Made by a program: the position numbers and the translations under genes. The notes beneath the pieces were generated by a model, which was given only the letters and a program-made list of their open reading frames with translations, made no database searches and was not told the DNA's origin. A stretch of DNA of 64,000 nucleotides from Morinoia aosen (taxonomy: Eukaryota > Arthropoda > Malacostraca > Amphipoda > Talitridae), in the NCBI GenBank assembly GCA_030386875.1, contig CM059575.1:54342859-54406858 (forward strand). The letters run 5' to 3'. The stretch's first letter is position 1. Every line of letters starts with the position of its first letter. Below, in pieces: positions 9,996-21,852 of this stretch.

Positions 9996-10805
9996 ATGGA
10001 TCAGGCCCGCACGTTTCTACGTTCATTGCTGCACTCCTGCGCAGACATGGAGATCACTGATCTTCAGGAGCAGTGGCTGAGCCACGTCACCCCAGCGGCA
10101 GCGCAGAACCTGTCTCTCGAAAAGAGCGTGTGCATCATGCTGGTGAGGCGCGTTATCGAGAATGTTATAGAGGAGCCTTCAATTCAAGTAATTCATGATC
10201 TCCATAAGGCGTGGAAGTTCATCATCTCGACCGACAACCTAAACAACAAAAAAGCCATCAGTTCCACAGTAGACGCTGCCTCACTGAAGTTGATAATAAC
10301 AACGACGGTTGCAGCTGTGGGCGCCATCGATAGCGAGGAAATTTGTCGCAACGCTGACCAACAACTGCTGTTGGCGGTTGGGGACCTCACACGTGACCTG
10401 AACTGTGGCCTTCGGTCCCCACAGCACATGGCGGCTCATCGCGATAGAAGCGGTGCCATTGCCGCAAGGAGGGCTGCCCGGCAAGTGATGGCATCATTCG
10501 AAGAAACTATGGTGGAGGAACTAATGGGCAACATGCTCCCTGAAGAGATGCTGGACCGGGTCAGATTAGAGCCCGAATGCCCTGTGTGCATGACGGCACC
10601 GCTCAACACAGAAGAGGACTACGCGGTGCTTAGCGGCTGCACCCACGCCCTGTGTGTTGCGTGTGCCCGAACTTGGTTTAGACGCAACACGTTTTGCCCT
10701 CTCTGCCGCGCACAGGGCATCTTCTTCAAAAAATCCACCCTTCAAAATATGAAAGAGGAAGACGACTTAGAAAACTTGGGACAAGACACAATCAGCAGAC
10801 AATAA
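9996..10805 (+). CDS. RING-HC finger protein with unrecognised helical N-terminal domain, intact copy
   Basis: Encodes 269 residues from ATG 9996 (context acaaaATGg). Upstream in-frame codons offer only a GTG at 9915, which is not a credible eukaryotic start, and the second copy also begins at this ATG. Residues 195-237 form a C3HC4 RING: C195/C198, C215, H217, C220/C223, C234/C237, with the usual Trp (W227) before the last pair. This suggests E3 ubiquitin ligase activity. Residues 1-190 are predicted mostly helical (LRSLLHSC, LVRRVIENVIEE, Ala/Arg-rich 153-164) and match no family I recognise. There is no signal peptide or membrane segment. The coding region is clearly more GC-rich than its AT-rich surroundings, which could hint at transfer or selection. 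The stop lies four bases before a splice donor. Confidence 0.82.
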   Translation: MDQARTFLRSLLHSCADMEITDLQEQWLSHVTPAAAQNLSLEKSVCIMLVRRVIENVIEEPSIQVIHDLHKAWKFIISTDNLNNKKAISSTVDAASLKLIITTTVAAVGAIDSEEICRNADQQLLLAVGDLTRDLNCGLRSPQHMAAHRDRSGAIAARRAARQVMASFEETMVEELMGNMLPEEMLDRVRLEPECPVCMTAPLNTEEDYAVLSGCTHALCVACARTWFRRNTFCPLCRAQGIFFKKSTLQNMKEEDDLENLGQDTISRQ

Positions 10806-12000
10806 TCAGGTGAGTTTGAAATACTTGCTTTTAATCATTTGATGCCACTTCAAATTTTGCCTACTCATTCAGTCTTCATTGTAGTGGGGAATGTTCTTAT
10901 GTTAAGATTGTTTTTCAATCAATAATTACAACTTATTAAATACTTTGTCCTGCAGTATTAATTAGTTGTGTTTAGTTTTTCTGTTTTATTTCGTCGTTAA
11001 AATTCCCTTTGAATGGGGATGAATAATTCAAACTTAACTTATACTAATATTTGGCGCATATAAACAAAGTTTTAATTAATTCGTTGATGTTATGTGGAAA
11101 CTACAGAGTTCCTCTCGGATTCATGAGTAATATAACTGATGTCCATCAAAAGGAGTGTCAGCGCAGCTCTGTCTGCAGAACTCTGACATCGTGCACTGCC
11201 GTTGGAAACTAAATCATGTAATTTTTCATTTGTGTCTCGTCGACAAAAAATTACTAATTCATCGTAAACATTCAGTAAACAAGTGTTAGCTCACATTCTG
11301 ATTTGTCATAGTATTCAGTCAAAATCACTGATGCGAGAATCATACTCGATTTTCAGAAAATTTCGTTTTTAGACATCACGATTAGTCGATGCTTTTGGTG
11401 ATCAAATGTTAGATATGAAGATCTTGATTATCTTTCTTTAATAATGTTGGCGTCAAGTATTTTAGACCTTCTGTTATATTATTTGCTTTAAAAAATGTAT
11501 TATTCTCTTCTTCAGAATATTATGTGGATAAAGACATTCCTTACAGTTAAATACACAGCTTCCTGTAGAAGTTGTTCATTTTGTTCTTGATTACAAATCA
11601 CAAATTTTAGCAGATCCTCAACAAAAATATCGACATGACGCTAAACTTTAAACAAGAAAATCAATCTACAATTTTTGACGTTGATGCGATTACGCTGTTG
11701 CGTATTCAATATTCAAAAACTTTCTAACAAAATTGTTTCTTTCCTTGTTCCAAGTTCTGCATTCTGAGGGACATATCCAGTGCCTTTTACCAGCCCCATC
11801 AGCTGTGGACTGACGCTCCTCGAGGACCCATCCAATGTCATCAACCGGGCCAATCAGTTACGACAGGATGCTCTCTATGGGACTCGCCACTGCCGTCCAC
11901 GAATATAATGTTTTTTGAGAGCTTAGTTCAATGTCTTTCGCCTCACATCAAGAAACTAGAATATACCTGACGTTGCTAGTCACTGTTTTTTGTACAGTTT
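10806..12000 (+). other. Predicted 3'UTR intron and second exon of the RING gene
   Basis: Directly after the stop the sequence reads CAG|GTGAGT, a strong donor (GT at 10810-10811). A pyrimidine-rich tract ends in AAG at 11754 (ttgttccaag), predicting an intron of 945 bp and an exon starting at 11755. In unit 2 the donor (40916) and acceptor (ttcccag, 41858) are both kept, with an intron of almost the same size. Exon 2 (about 11,755-11,905) is GC-richer than the intron and has no long open frame, so it is probably untranslated. The end of the transcript was not located. Confidence 0.55.
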
Positions 12001-12915
12001 GTATTCTATTAGAATAATTGCAAAATATACACAAGCATGACATGTTGTTTAATTTCCATAATTTTTGTACCGTGTTTGAACGATCACTCGCTAGAAGTGT
12101 CAGAAAGAACGAGTATAGTCGAGAAATCTTTCAGAAATCTCGAGTGATTTATTGAAAATGAATTACAAAGAGGATTTTTGGTACGAGATTAAAAGTCCCC
12201 GTATAAATTCACCGAATTTGAAATAAGTAAAAGACTTTAGCTGGTAGGACGAGAGATTCGCTGCAGAGCTCTAGCCGTCCACCGAGGAAATGCCAAATAC
12301 ACTTTAAAACCAGACCAGATTGCACACAACAGGTCACAGGGTAACACTGTGATTATGTAACGCATTGATAGGGTCTACAAAGTACACTACGAGACAGACA
12401 TGAACGAGACAGCAAGCAGAGCCCTGGTCTCCACTGGACCTCCATCAGCGGCACCGCAGCTCCGAGATCCACCGTAAGTGTCCGTATAGTTTCAAGCCTC
12501 ACTTCATCTTCACGCTTATGAATACAACTTCCTAGTGTCACTTTACAATTGTATTCTACTAAAATGACGATTACAAAATAATGGGCAGATTTTAAGGCCG
12601 AACATCCCATAGATGGAAGCAGCAGAATACGAATGAGAATACTGCCATCCGAATCATAAGGTTGCGCCTTATATTTAGTGTCACCACGTAAATACTGCAA
12701 AAGAAAGCTTATACGTTCTAAAATGCTATAGAAAAAATACTTTTGAGCGAAAATCTACACTGATTTAAAAGAAAAGTCAAATGACAGTCAATGTGTGGTG
12801 AAGTGTGGGCGGTGGTCTGATATCATGATATCAGATGGGAAGGTTTTCTGATGTCTTGAAATCAGAGTGGAGGAGGTTTTTTTTAATATCGGTAGAAGGA
12901 GAATCATCACGTATC
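12001..12915. other. Non-coding DNA shared with 42.1-43.0 kb
   Basis: Sequence downstream of the RING gene that aligns by eye throughout with unit 2. A moderately GC-rich patch lies at about 12,240-12,490. The minus-strand open frame at 12,353-12,700 is broken in the unit 2 copy and is not called a gene. Confidence 0.5.
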
Positions 12916-13182
12916 GTGGTCACCGTGGCCGAGTGGTTAAGAACTCGCCCTTCACGGGAAGGTCGGCAATTTGAATCCCGGCACTGCCGCCTGGTTATTC
13001 GCCCTGTTGGGGTAAGGGAGAACTCACTCATAATTCCCCACTTTACCCAGGTGTCGGAAGTGAGTTCTGTCTTTACCGGGGGTAATGGGCATTGAATCCA
13101 GGTGTTAGTTATATGGCATTTGAAAAATCAATGTACAAGATGATATGTATCAGCCGTGATCGGAATAAAACATCCTCTGTGA
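12916..13182 (+). mobile_element. tRNA-derived SINE, head type 1, copy in A1
   Basis: Head with a Pol III A-box-like TGGCCGAGTGG (12926-12936) and a B-box-like TTTGAATCCC about 34 bases on. The body contains 'ccccactttacccaggtgtc' and 'ggtgttagttatatggc', and the 3' end carries GGAATAAAA. The same body, attached to different tRNA-like heads, recurs on the minus strand at 17.2, 44.4 and 50.3 kb. The unit 2 counterpart is 43,035-43,300. Confidence 0.75.
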
Positions 13183-14255
13183 GCAAGGAAGAAATTATGT
13201 TTTTACACTTGCATGAGCAATGTTTGAATATTTTGAAATTATCAACGTGCACAAAGTTTATATATTCATGATGTATGCCGTGAATTTATCTGAGCAATTC
13301 AATGAAAATTGTACATCAACAAGTACAAGTATATCGAAACGATCTGTGAGAACGTATGTAAATCACTTATTTTAAAATTAATAAATATAATTCGTAGTTG
13401 TCGTCTTTATCATAAGTTTGAACAAGACAATAACGGGCCCGTGGCAAAACTTCTTGATTTCTTAAAAAAATTTAGTTTAGCAATAGTTTCTATAATTCAA
13501 TTCTGTTTCAGGGTACACCAAACACTATCTTATCAGAACGTAATTTCTTCTGAAATGAATTAAAATCAATGATGATTCCTAGCTTGAACAATTAAGCCCA
13601 AAATTGCATGTTCTCCAATATATGCATACCAGTGTGCAAGGCCCGCCAAGAATGACGGGATTCAATACCTTTCTTGAACAAACTTTCCAGATGTGGATGA
13701 CCAACAAATAAATCCATCCGAACAGTACCCGTGATAAAAAACATTATTTTACTTGCACACTGGTGAAACCCGTATCACAGACACGGTCATTATGGCTATC
13801 TTTATGAGCATGACAGAGAAATGGAATAAGCGGACTCAATGCAAATAAGCCATGGGTATTGTTAGGTAGTAGCAGGAACCATGAGAATTCCTCGGACCCG
13901 TTGAAATTCCTAGGTGAACCCGTGTAAAAATTCTGTCAATATTACCTTACCTATGCGAAATGATCATATCCTAACGTAACCAAACCTATCCTAAACGAAC
14001 ACATCCTGAAACAATGCAAACATATCAATGCATGCAAAGGCCATTTTTTAACGTTACACTGAGGAATTCGGTATCCATGATACCGCAAACTCAGACACCC
14101 TATGTTTCTTAAGAAGCGGACACCAAACATATATAAATAAACAAACAACGGGTATTATTAGGTTAGATTATTATTTATATACTTTTAAACTCGGAAATGC
14201 TGGACAGGAAAAAATGTTTATGGATGAAATGACGAAATTGTGCCAACGCAAAATA
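13183..14255. other. Non-coding DNA shared with 43.3-44.4 kb
   Basis: No gene is supportable. A 12-base inverted word (ccagtgtgcaag at about 13,629 and cttgcacactgg at about 13,752) brackets about 120 bp. The two are not part of a recognisable element. The similarity to unit 2 ends at the LINE insertion point. Confidence 0.4.
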
Positions 14256-17172
14256 CAATTTTTAAATAATTTTTAAACAATTTATTTACCACAGGTGATA
14301 CAGAGGTAGAATGTTTCTTTAAGTCTAGTACAATGGTCAAATTTGAGTATAGCTACCTATGGGCCCGAACAAGTTCAGCGACTTCTAGGGCATCCTACCA
14401 TCACGTTATTCTAGGGTGTACAAAATGTTTAACCTAGTTCACTTATCCAGTTTCGCATTAGACTGATCATTGAGATAATTAACTCGATGTTTTATGCTGT
14501 ATTTTACAATGTAGGTCAAATCGGCTATATTTAACAGTATTTTCGACAAAACGATTCAAGAGCAGACTGAAGATCGGTTATGTTACCCAAGGCAAGTTAC
14601 ATTATTACATTATCATTAGTTACATGTAGGAGGCAAGATTTGACATGGTCATCTTACACGACTAGTATTCTGATAGGAAGTGAGACTCAAGATGTATTTT
14701 GAATACTTTGTACGAATTAAATTCACGGATATCCGCAGGTATAGAGTTCCAAGTTTTGGTTCCAACGAAGAAGATACTGTGTTGCGACCGGGCCTTTGAA
14801 TAATAAGGAAGCATAAATTTACTTCTATTTCGGGTTAAATGGTCGTGATTACCAGTTTGCGCAGTTAAAAATTATCTTAGGCTATTGTCGCTATCATTTC
14901 TTAATGTTTTATAAATGAAATTACAAATGGAGATTTTGTAGAGATCCGAAAGTTTAAGTATTTGTAAATTTTTGAAAGAATCATTTGTGTGAGCATTATA
15001 TTCTAGGTTCTTTACCGCTCTGACAGCTCTTTTCTGCAGAGTAAAAATTTTGTTGGTTTTATTTTTATCAGTTCCGTGCCATGCTTCTATTCCGTATTGC
15101 AAGTATGGAGAAATGAGCGTTCGGCAGAGCATTTGTAAAGCTGTTTCAGGCAGAAATTTTTTAACTTTATTTAGGATTCCGATGGATTTTGATAATTTAG
15201 AACTAATATGAGTGATGTGCTCTTTGAAGGTCAGATGTTTATCTACTATGATGCCCGGAAACTTACATGCGTTGGTTTCTTCGATTTCACCTTCGCCAAT
15301 TTTAATGCGTGGGAGAGATACATTTTTCTTGTATGAGAATGTAATATAATTTGTTTTATCAATATTAAGGCTTATTTTATTAGCTTTGAGCCACGATGAA
15401 CCCTTATGAAGTTCATTATTTATACTCTCCGCAATCATAACGGGATTTTGGTTTGGAAGGACCGCAGAGAGCATACTGTCATTGGCAAAAAGCATGAATT
15501 TGAAGAATGATGTAGATTTTACAATATCATTGATAAAAATCAGAAACAGGAGAGGTCCAAGAACAGATCCTTGTGGAACTCCATGGCTAATTGTCTGTGG
15601 GTCTGATTTTGCGTCGTCAATGACAACGTATTGCTTCCGATTTGTTAGGTATGATCTGAACCAATCATGGGCAATCCCTCGAATGCCATAACAGTGTCGT
15701 TTCGAGAGTAGTATTTTATGGTCCACACAATCGAATGCTTTTCGAAAGTCAAGAAATACAGAGAAGACAAGCTTTCCTTCATCTATATTAGAATAGAGGG
15801 ATTGTAAATGATTTAACATAGCCTGTGTTGTTGATTTTTTAAAGCGAAAGCCGTATTGTTTATCGTAAAGAAATGATTTTTGTTCAAAACAAGAGTACAC
15901 TTTTTATACAGAATCTTTTCGAACACTTTGCTAATAATTGGTAGTACGGAGATAGGTCGATAATTGTTTACACAGGTTTTTTCACCACTTTTAACGATAG
16001 GGGTTACTCTAGCAACTTTGAGGGAGTTCGGGAAAGTCCCTAGGATGAGAGATTGGTTAATAAGATTGGATATCAGCGGGGATACAATATCATCAAGAAT
16101 TTTAAGTACTTTTGTCGGAAACGTTTGTAACCCACTCGATTTATTTTTCAGGTTGTTTATGCACGCAATTACATAGGTAGCGTTGGTAGGCGTAAAGAAA
16201 AAGGAGTTGTGTTCTCGAATATGATCCATGTGTTTCAGGTGATCAGCAGGTTTACTTGGAATACCATCAGCTATAGTTTTCCCTACGTTTACGAAGAAAT
16301 TGGTAAAGAGATTAGCAATTTCTTTCTTCTCATGGTATTTTACATTATCTTGAACAATATGTTTAATTTTCTTTTTATCAGCGTTATTCGGTTTACAGCA
16401 GGAGTTAAGGAGGCGCCAAGTCTTTTTAACGTCAGCTTTTAAATTGAGTAAACTTACGCGTGAAGTAGTTCTTTTTTGATGTCCTTATCTGATTTGTCAC
16501 ATAGTTTCTGAATCGGTTATATGTTTCTCTAGATGTTCGTCCTTCGCAAAGGAGGGCTATGTACGCTTGATGTTTCTTTGTGTTTTTCACGATGTCACCA
16601 GTAATCCAGGGCTTTTGTTTATTTTTCGGGGTAACTGTACGAGTTACAATTGGGCAACATTGATTGTATGCGGTCATTATAGTCCCAGTTAATTTTACAA
16701 CTGCTTCATCAATGCTCGTTGCATTATTGCATTGAGAGATGTGCAATGTTGGTATTGATTCTTCTAGAACGGTGCGCATTTCCTCTAAATTTAATTCGTT
16801 TACTTTACGATATGAGTAGGTTTCAGCCCGTGACTTGGTGCAAGCAATATAGACATTTTTCTTAACAAGAAAAATTGGAAAATAATCTGATAAGTCAGAG
16901 GTAATGATTCCAGAAAGATAATCACTTGGGTCTGTCATAAAGATATTGTCAAGCAGCGTAGTATATTCAGAGGTTATTCGTGTTGGCTTTGTAATGATCG
17001 GAAGGAAGGATTGAGACTGAAAGGTTGTTAAGAAATTAGAGATTGGTTCATACCTTTCATGTTGCAGTAGATCATAATTGAAGTCACCGCATATTATTAT
17101 GTCATTGTATAAGGGCCTGTTGAACTGAGAAATAATACGATTCAGCTCATTCAGGAAGGATATAGAACAGGC
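14256..17172 (-). mobile_element. 5'-truncated non-LTR retrotransposon (CR1/Jockey-like LINE), unit 1 only
   Basis: Unit 2 runs without interruption across the matching point (about 44,365-44,400), while unit 1 has about 2.9 kb inserted there, so this is a post-duplication insertion or a loss in unit 2. On the minus strand it starts inside an APE-type endonuclease domain and ends with A/T-rich 'aaaaattattta' type sequence at the low-coordinate end. Flanking bases are diverged, so I could not define a target-site duplication. Confidence 0.82.
14662..17165 (-). pseudogene. LINE ORF: endonuclease fragment plus reverse transcriptase, frameshifted
   Basis: Reading on the minus strand: ICGDFNYDLL and SDYFPIF (C-terminal part of an APE endonuclease, with Tyr where the SDH motif has His) at about 17,165-16,860; NNYRPISVLPIISKVFEKIL (RT) at about 15,950; FLDFRKAFDCVDHKIL; GVPQGSVLGPLLFLIFINDI; then LFANDSM. 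The catalytic box is F-A-N-D where F-A-D-D is expected, so one active-site aspartate is lost. Frame changes occur near 16,435, 15,895 and 14,870. The C-terminal conserved part (SRSKFMLP... type, with TWNSIPADIREF) continues to a TAG at 14,662-14,664. The element is a dead copy. Confidence 0.85.
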
Positions 17173-17218
17173 TAGGAATCATTAATTTTTGATGAAAAGT
17201 CATCCTCAAACAAACAAC

Positions 17219-17490
17219 GGCATCTACGGAGGCTTTATTTCCAATTTCAAGCCTGACACATATCACCTTGTACATTGGATTTTCAAATGCCTTATAACTA
17301 ACACCAGGACGCCATGACGCTTTCCCCCGGTCAAGCCGGTACCCATTTCAGACACCTGGGTAGAGTGGGGTATTGTGCTCGGAATTTTTCCCCTATACCC
17401 AACAGAGAAAATCACCATCCAGCGCCGGGATTCGAACCCTCGCTGCTCGCACGGAGGCAGGTCCTGAAACCACACGGCTATGACCAAAAC
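17219..17490 (-). mobile_element. tRNA-derived SINE, head type 2, copy in B1
   Basis: On the minus strand the head reads 'gtcatagccgtgtggtttca', with a B-box GGGTTCGAATCCC. It is followed by the shared body (ccccactctacccaggtgtc) and the AATAAAG-type 3' end. It is collinear with 44,427-44,700 in unit 2, so it predates the unit duplication. Confidence 0.75.
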
Positions 17491-17580
17491 ACAAGAAACC
17501 AACTGATGCAACTTGGAGTAGAATTGATTGTACTCGAAATAATGATGAAATTAAAAAATGTTCAGATGGAGACCAACATT

Positions 17581-18070
17581 ACCACGCCGCTCTCTCCTCC
17601 AAACCCCATGAAAAGGTAAGGTTCCTAAATGTTCCTATGTTCCTGGGTATGGACCTTGCTGCTATCCTCAGAGATGGTCCATCTCTTCCACTGGTGCAGA
17701 CATATCTGGAGGAGGTTGTTGAGAAGTGTTACATACAGATAGCCTTATCGTAGAGACTACTCAGGCAACGATTATATAATTGTTCTTTAGTACTTTAGCT
17801 GTGTACTGCATAAGAGTTGGAAATATGCGCATCTGTTTGTAAACAGTTTAATTCTTCAGTTTTGAAGTAAAAAAATATATTTAAAAAACACTACTTTCTG
17901 GCACTTTTCAACTCCTCGTGACTGCAGTCAGATGCCACGGCACGGATTCAAGCCGGGCAGATACTTCCGTACTGTGATTGTTGAACGCGTGCTCATTCGT
18001 TACTAGGAGATTGTTTGCTCATTGTTTTTACAATCGATCTCCAATAGGACAATGGTGAGAATTATGTAAG
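17581..18070. repeat. Recurrent block starting 'accacgccgctctctcctcc'
   Basis: The stretch from the GC-rich 'accacgccgctctctcctcc' through 'cagagatggt' and 'attgttctttagt' to 'gattgttgaacgcg' recurs at about 24,465-24,900, 44,792-45,250 and 52,312-53,084. It follows the GC-rich module at two of these sites and follows a SINE at the other two, so it marks a recombination or insertion edge. No coding potential was seen. Confidence 0.6.
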
Positions 18071-18399
18071 AAGTATTACAAAACTAGTGAATTTTAGAAT
18101 ATGATGTCGTTCATGTCTTCTAAGGTACTTGTAATAATAAATGTCCACACATCTGAAGTGAAGCATTAAGTGTTTGAAATTTCATGCGTATAGAATATCT
18201 TCATTATGAACCTTATTAACTAAAATGTGTTTTTCTGCGCTATTAATAAGAGGATAATAGCTCTATACAGTCTACGGATATTCAAATTCATATATCAACG
18301 CCTGATGTTTCTGATAGTGAGAGAGTTAACATGTATTTCATCTCGTGAAAAATGTTTCACCACCGAATGAAATTGTTATTTTACACTATTGTATTCCAT

Positions 18400-18710
18400 C
18401 ACGTTTTACAGGATCGTGTTTCATTATTCCTGTAACCCAACATGTATGTTATATTCTATTCACACATTCCATCATGCATTATCATTAAAGTCTATGATTA
18501 TGTTCCAAGATCATGTCACACCCTCATGTTCTTCTGGTATTTACCAACTTGTCGCATCATTAAGCTAAATCACCATGACCTAAAATCGGGTACCATCATT
18601 ATGACCCGACATCATCATGTTCCATCTCTTCGGTTCAATTTATTTTATAATCGTGTTACATTTGTTTCACCAATATGTTAAATCACCATCATCAGTGAAG
18701 CGACCCACTC
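18400..18710. repeat. Degenerate ATG/CAT-rich minisatellite tract, B1
   Basis: Same low-complexity type as 4.46-4.83 kb and collinear with 45.72-46.03 kb. Words such as 'atcatgttccatctctt' recur irregularly. Confidence 0.5.
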
Positions 18711-19600
18711 GGCTGACTATTGAAGGTTTCGTCTTTTTTGAGCAGCGCACTTCGAAAATTCAATAATTCAATTCAAGATACATTGTCAGCTTCATCAACG
18801 AAAGGAATTTGAGAGCTCAGAAGAAACAAGCACGGAACAGAAATTTAGGTATACAATATACGAACTATCACACGCGTACGCAGAAACAATCGACTGATCG
18901 GATAGTTCTGGTAACGTGACAAGATTTTGGGCTAAGAGAAAATTGATTTGTGAGGAGAAAAATATAGAATCAAAAATCAATATATATCTAAAATAATTCT
19001 GGATTTTATGTACAATAATTGCTGATAAAATTCCATCTATGAATCTTTATATATTTACAAATATTTAAATGGCTAATATCAAACAAATAATTTCTTGAAT
19101 GCGTACGAACAGATGGTTTGTAAAAAAAGGACTATATCGCAACCGGCGACTCATTAATGGCTAATCATTTTTATGTTAAAAAATTCGAACTCACAATCAA
19201 ATTCAAATGTGATGCTTTGTAATCTTGTTTCATTGACATATTATGTCACCATGAATGTCCAATCATTCAGATTAACGTGTGGTCAGGCTTCAGTTCCATC
19301 CGTGCTCGGCACTATCATCACTCAACCATCTGAAACTAAAGTTACAAAGCTGTATACCATTTTTAAAACATGATTGTTAGAAACGACCGAGCAATTAATA
19401 AGTTTGGAAAAAAACAGTTCAGTTCAAATTTCATGGGCCACTTTATATTCGGTGAGCGTCTAACACGAAATGTTTGCGCACCGTGTGAAATGTCCGCCAA
19501 ATTTTTCGAACAGCTAAATCTAGAAGCTCCGTTGAATTTCTTCCATCATATCACCATATGAGGTTATTTTTGGTAAGTATAAAATCCTCAAAAGACTTAA

Positions 19601-20249
19601 GGGGGACAACTCAGGGATTTTTGAATTTTGATCTGATTGTTGTAAAACTTGGCCAGTATATGTACTTCTTTGAAAAAACAATTGTACTCGTGTAAATTTT
19701 CCGATCTAGGTCTTAGTTTTTCTAGTTTTGGAAAAAATTCATAAATTAGTATTTTAGTTCATTTTCAGTGATATTTTAAAAAGAATAGAAGTCAGTGAGT
19801 TTTGATGCTAGGAAAAAACTAAGACAATTTTGAAATCCTCGCAACATTTATAACAAATAGAAACCTTCGATTTCTCAATTTGTACATTTAATATTTTTTA
19901 TCATAGGTAAATAAGCAATTCACATATTTTAGTTAGAGATCAAAAATCGCATTTCAAAAGAAAACAAAAAAGAAAATATAAAATTCAAGGAATTTGGTTT
20001 GTTAGCAATGCTTTAAGGATTCCAAAACTGTCTCTGAATTTTTTCTAGTATGAAAAAACACTGACTTTTATTCTTTTTAAAATATCCCTGAAATAAGGTT
20101 AATAAACGAACTGTTGAATTTTTTCAAAAAATAAGGCCTAAATCGAAAAAATTACACGAATACCATTCTTTTTTTTCCAAAGAAATGCATATACTGGCAA
20201 AATTTTAAAACAAACACATCAAAATTTGAAAATCGATGGGTTGTCACCC
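19601..20249. mobile_element. TTAA-flanked MITE with long imperfect terminal inverted repeats, copy in B1
   Basis: A 649-bp element flanked on both sides by TTAA (19597-19600 and 20250-20253). The ends read GGGGGACAAC... and ...GTTGTCACCC, and imperfect inverted repeats extend about 200 bp inward (for example 'gccagtatatg' near the left end and 'catatactggc' near the right). There is no coding frame. TTAA duplication points to a piggyBac- or Kolobok-type non-autonomous element; I cannot decide which. It is present in both B halves and absent from A halves. Confidence 0.75.
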
Positions 20250-21294
20250 TTAAAATACTAATCATCTAAGTGAAGCTTAAAATAAAATAAAACTTTTCTA
20301 GCAACGTTAACCCAAGAAGCAAATACATCATTCGAAGTCCCGCTCTGACTACTGTGGACGCAATATCAGATGTTGAACGCCGGCAGAATTGTTAAATGAA
20401 ATTAGAAGTAGATCATGGTCGTGAATTAAATAGCTACACTTTAGCTTAATTCAATTTTATCAACTCCTGTCATAGCGCTTACTTTCTACGCTCGGATGAA
20501 TGTAACGATTTATCGAGCCTTTCCGAACGTAATTTACCAGCCTCCCTCCCTTTCTTTGCCGCACATTCGTCACGCATTGAAAAACCAGAGAAACCTTCTG
20601 CATCAGGAAGGAATACACAAGAAAAGGTCGAGCACTTTAATTTTCATTAGAACTCAAACTTACTTTTCTTCCAGCAATTATTGTGGAACGTGTCGTAGAC
20701 TTCACATTTGGCTCACCCAAGCTCCCGTCCTCTGCTGAATTTTGGTATTGTTTTGCATTGATCAGAGAGACATCTAATGGCTGCCGGAATAGAAGATAAA
20801 TCTAATTGTTACCAGAGAGTTTTCTGATCATGCTACCATAACATCATGATAAAAATAGCGCTGGTTTGGTGAGAAAACGACTTATAGCGCAAATAATATG
20901 GGTCGTTCACTGATGATACAAATTTATTTCGTGGTCAAATGACATGCTGTATTTAGTGTCAAACAATCGAAATGAAGTATTTGTCAGGTTGAAAACAATT
21001 TCAGAAACGAATACGATCACGATATGATTTTACCTTGATCAGATTTCAAGATTGAGCTCCAAATGAACACAGTAATTCTAGAAGGGATGCTACTGACGTC
21101 CGTACGCCAGTCGGTCAATAATCAATTATTAAGCGTGAAGTGCAGTTTGCAAACGAGAAAATTTGCTCAAGGAAGTTTACCAGTTTTTCATTTCTATTGC
21201 GCAATAGGTCTAACTGAGTTTTTTTAAGTCATAACCATGAAGTACAATCAGTAAGTTGAAAAATGTTACAACATTCTACTTTTAAGCCATAATG
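20250..21294. other. Non-coding DNA between MITE and mariner relic
   Basis: Collinear with 47.58-48.61 kb. The stretch near 20,550-20,760 is paralogous to about 7,215-7,400 in half A ('cacgcat', 'tacacaagaaa', 'ttggctcacccaagct'). No gene is supportable. Confidence 0.5.
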
Positions 21295-21296
21295 TA

Positions 21297-21852
21297 CAGG
21301 GTAAGCCAGGGTAACTGATCATGATTTGCTAGTAAAAGGAAAACTATGAACTCTAGTAGGTTTAAACTTGTTTTATTTGAAAGAACAACATTTTTATGTT
21401 TTATCAACACTATATTTATCAACAGCAGGATAAATGTTTACAGTGTTGGGAAAGTGTTTTCCTAATCATTAGATTTCACGATTTGATAACATCCCTCGGG
21501 CTCTTCGTTCTCCAGATTTGTCCCCATGCGACTTCTTCTTGTGGGGCTACCTAAAGTCACGAGTTTATGTAACAAATCCAACAAACTTACAAGAATTTAA
21601 AAACAACATTTATTATAAATTAGCTCAACTCATGCCTGATACACTATGGAGCGTTATGGAAACGATAATGAAAAAAGCCCTAATATGTCAAAACAGCCGT
21701 GGCAGTCATTTAACGACATTATATTTAGAACAACGTGTTGATAAATCATAAAAGTGCTTTACTTTCAAATATAACAAGTTACAACTTTCTATCGTTCATA
21801 GTTTTCCTTTTATTAGCAAATTAAAAGGGTCAGTTACTTCTGGCCCACCCTA
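21297..21852 (+). mobile_element. Internally deleted mariner/Tc1 element, copy in B1
   Basis: Bounded by TA on both sides (21295-21296 and 21853-21854). Terminal inverted repeats of about 55 bp start CAGGGTAAGCCAG on the left and end CTGGCCCACCCTA on the right. Both include 'aaaggaaaactatgaac' or its complement. Length is 556 bp, so most of the transposase is deleted. It is collinear with 48,615-49,168. Confidence 0.8.
21487..21751 (+). pseudogene. C-terminal fragment of a mariner/Tc1-family transposase
   Basis: An open fragment of about 87 codons reads RSPDLSPCDFFLWGYLKS, which corresponds to the region around the third catalytic acidic residue of DDE transposases of this superfamily. A C-terminal tail and a stop follow at 21,749-21,751. 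The first two catalytic residues and the DNA-binding domain are absent. The unit 2 counterpart is frameshifted. Confidence 0.8.

Noticed and set aside
12353..12700. Minus-strand frame of 115 codons
   Set aside because: Not preserved in the unit 2 copy (42.4-42.8 kb), which has several indels. No recognisable domain.
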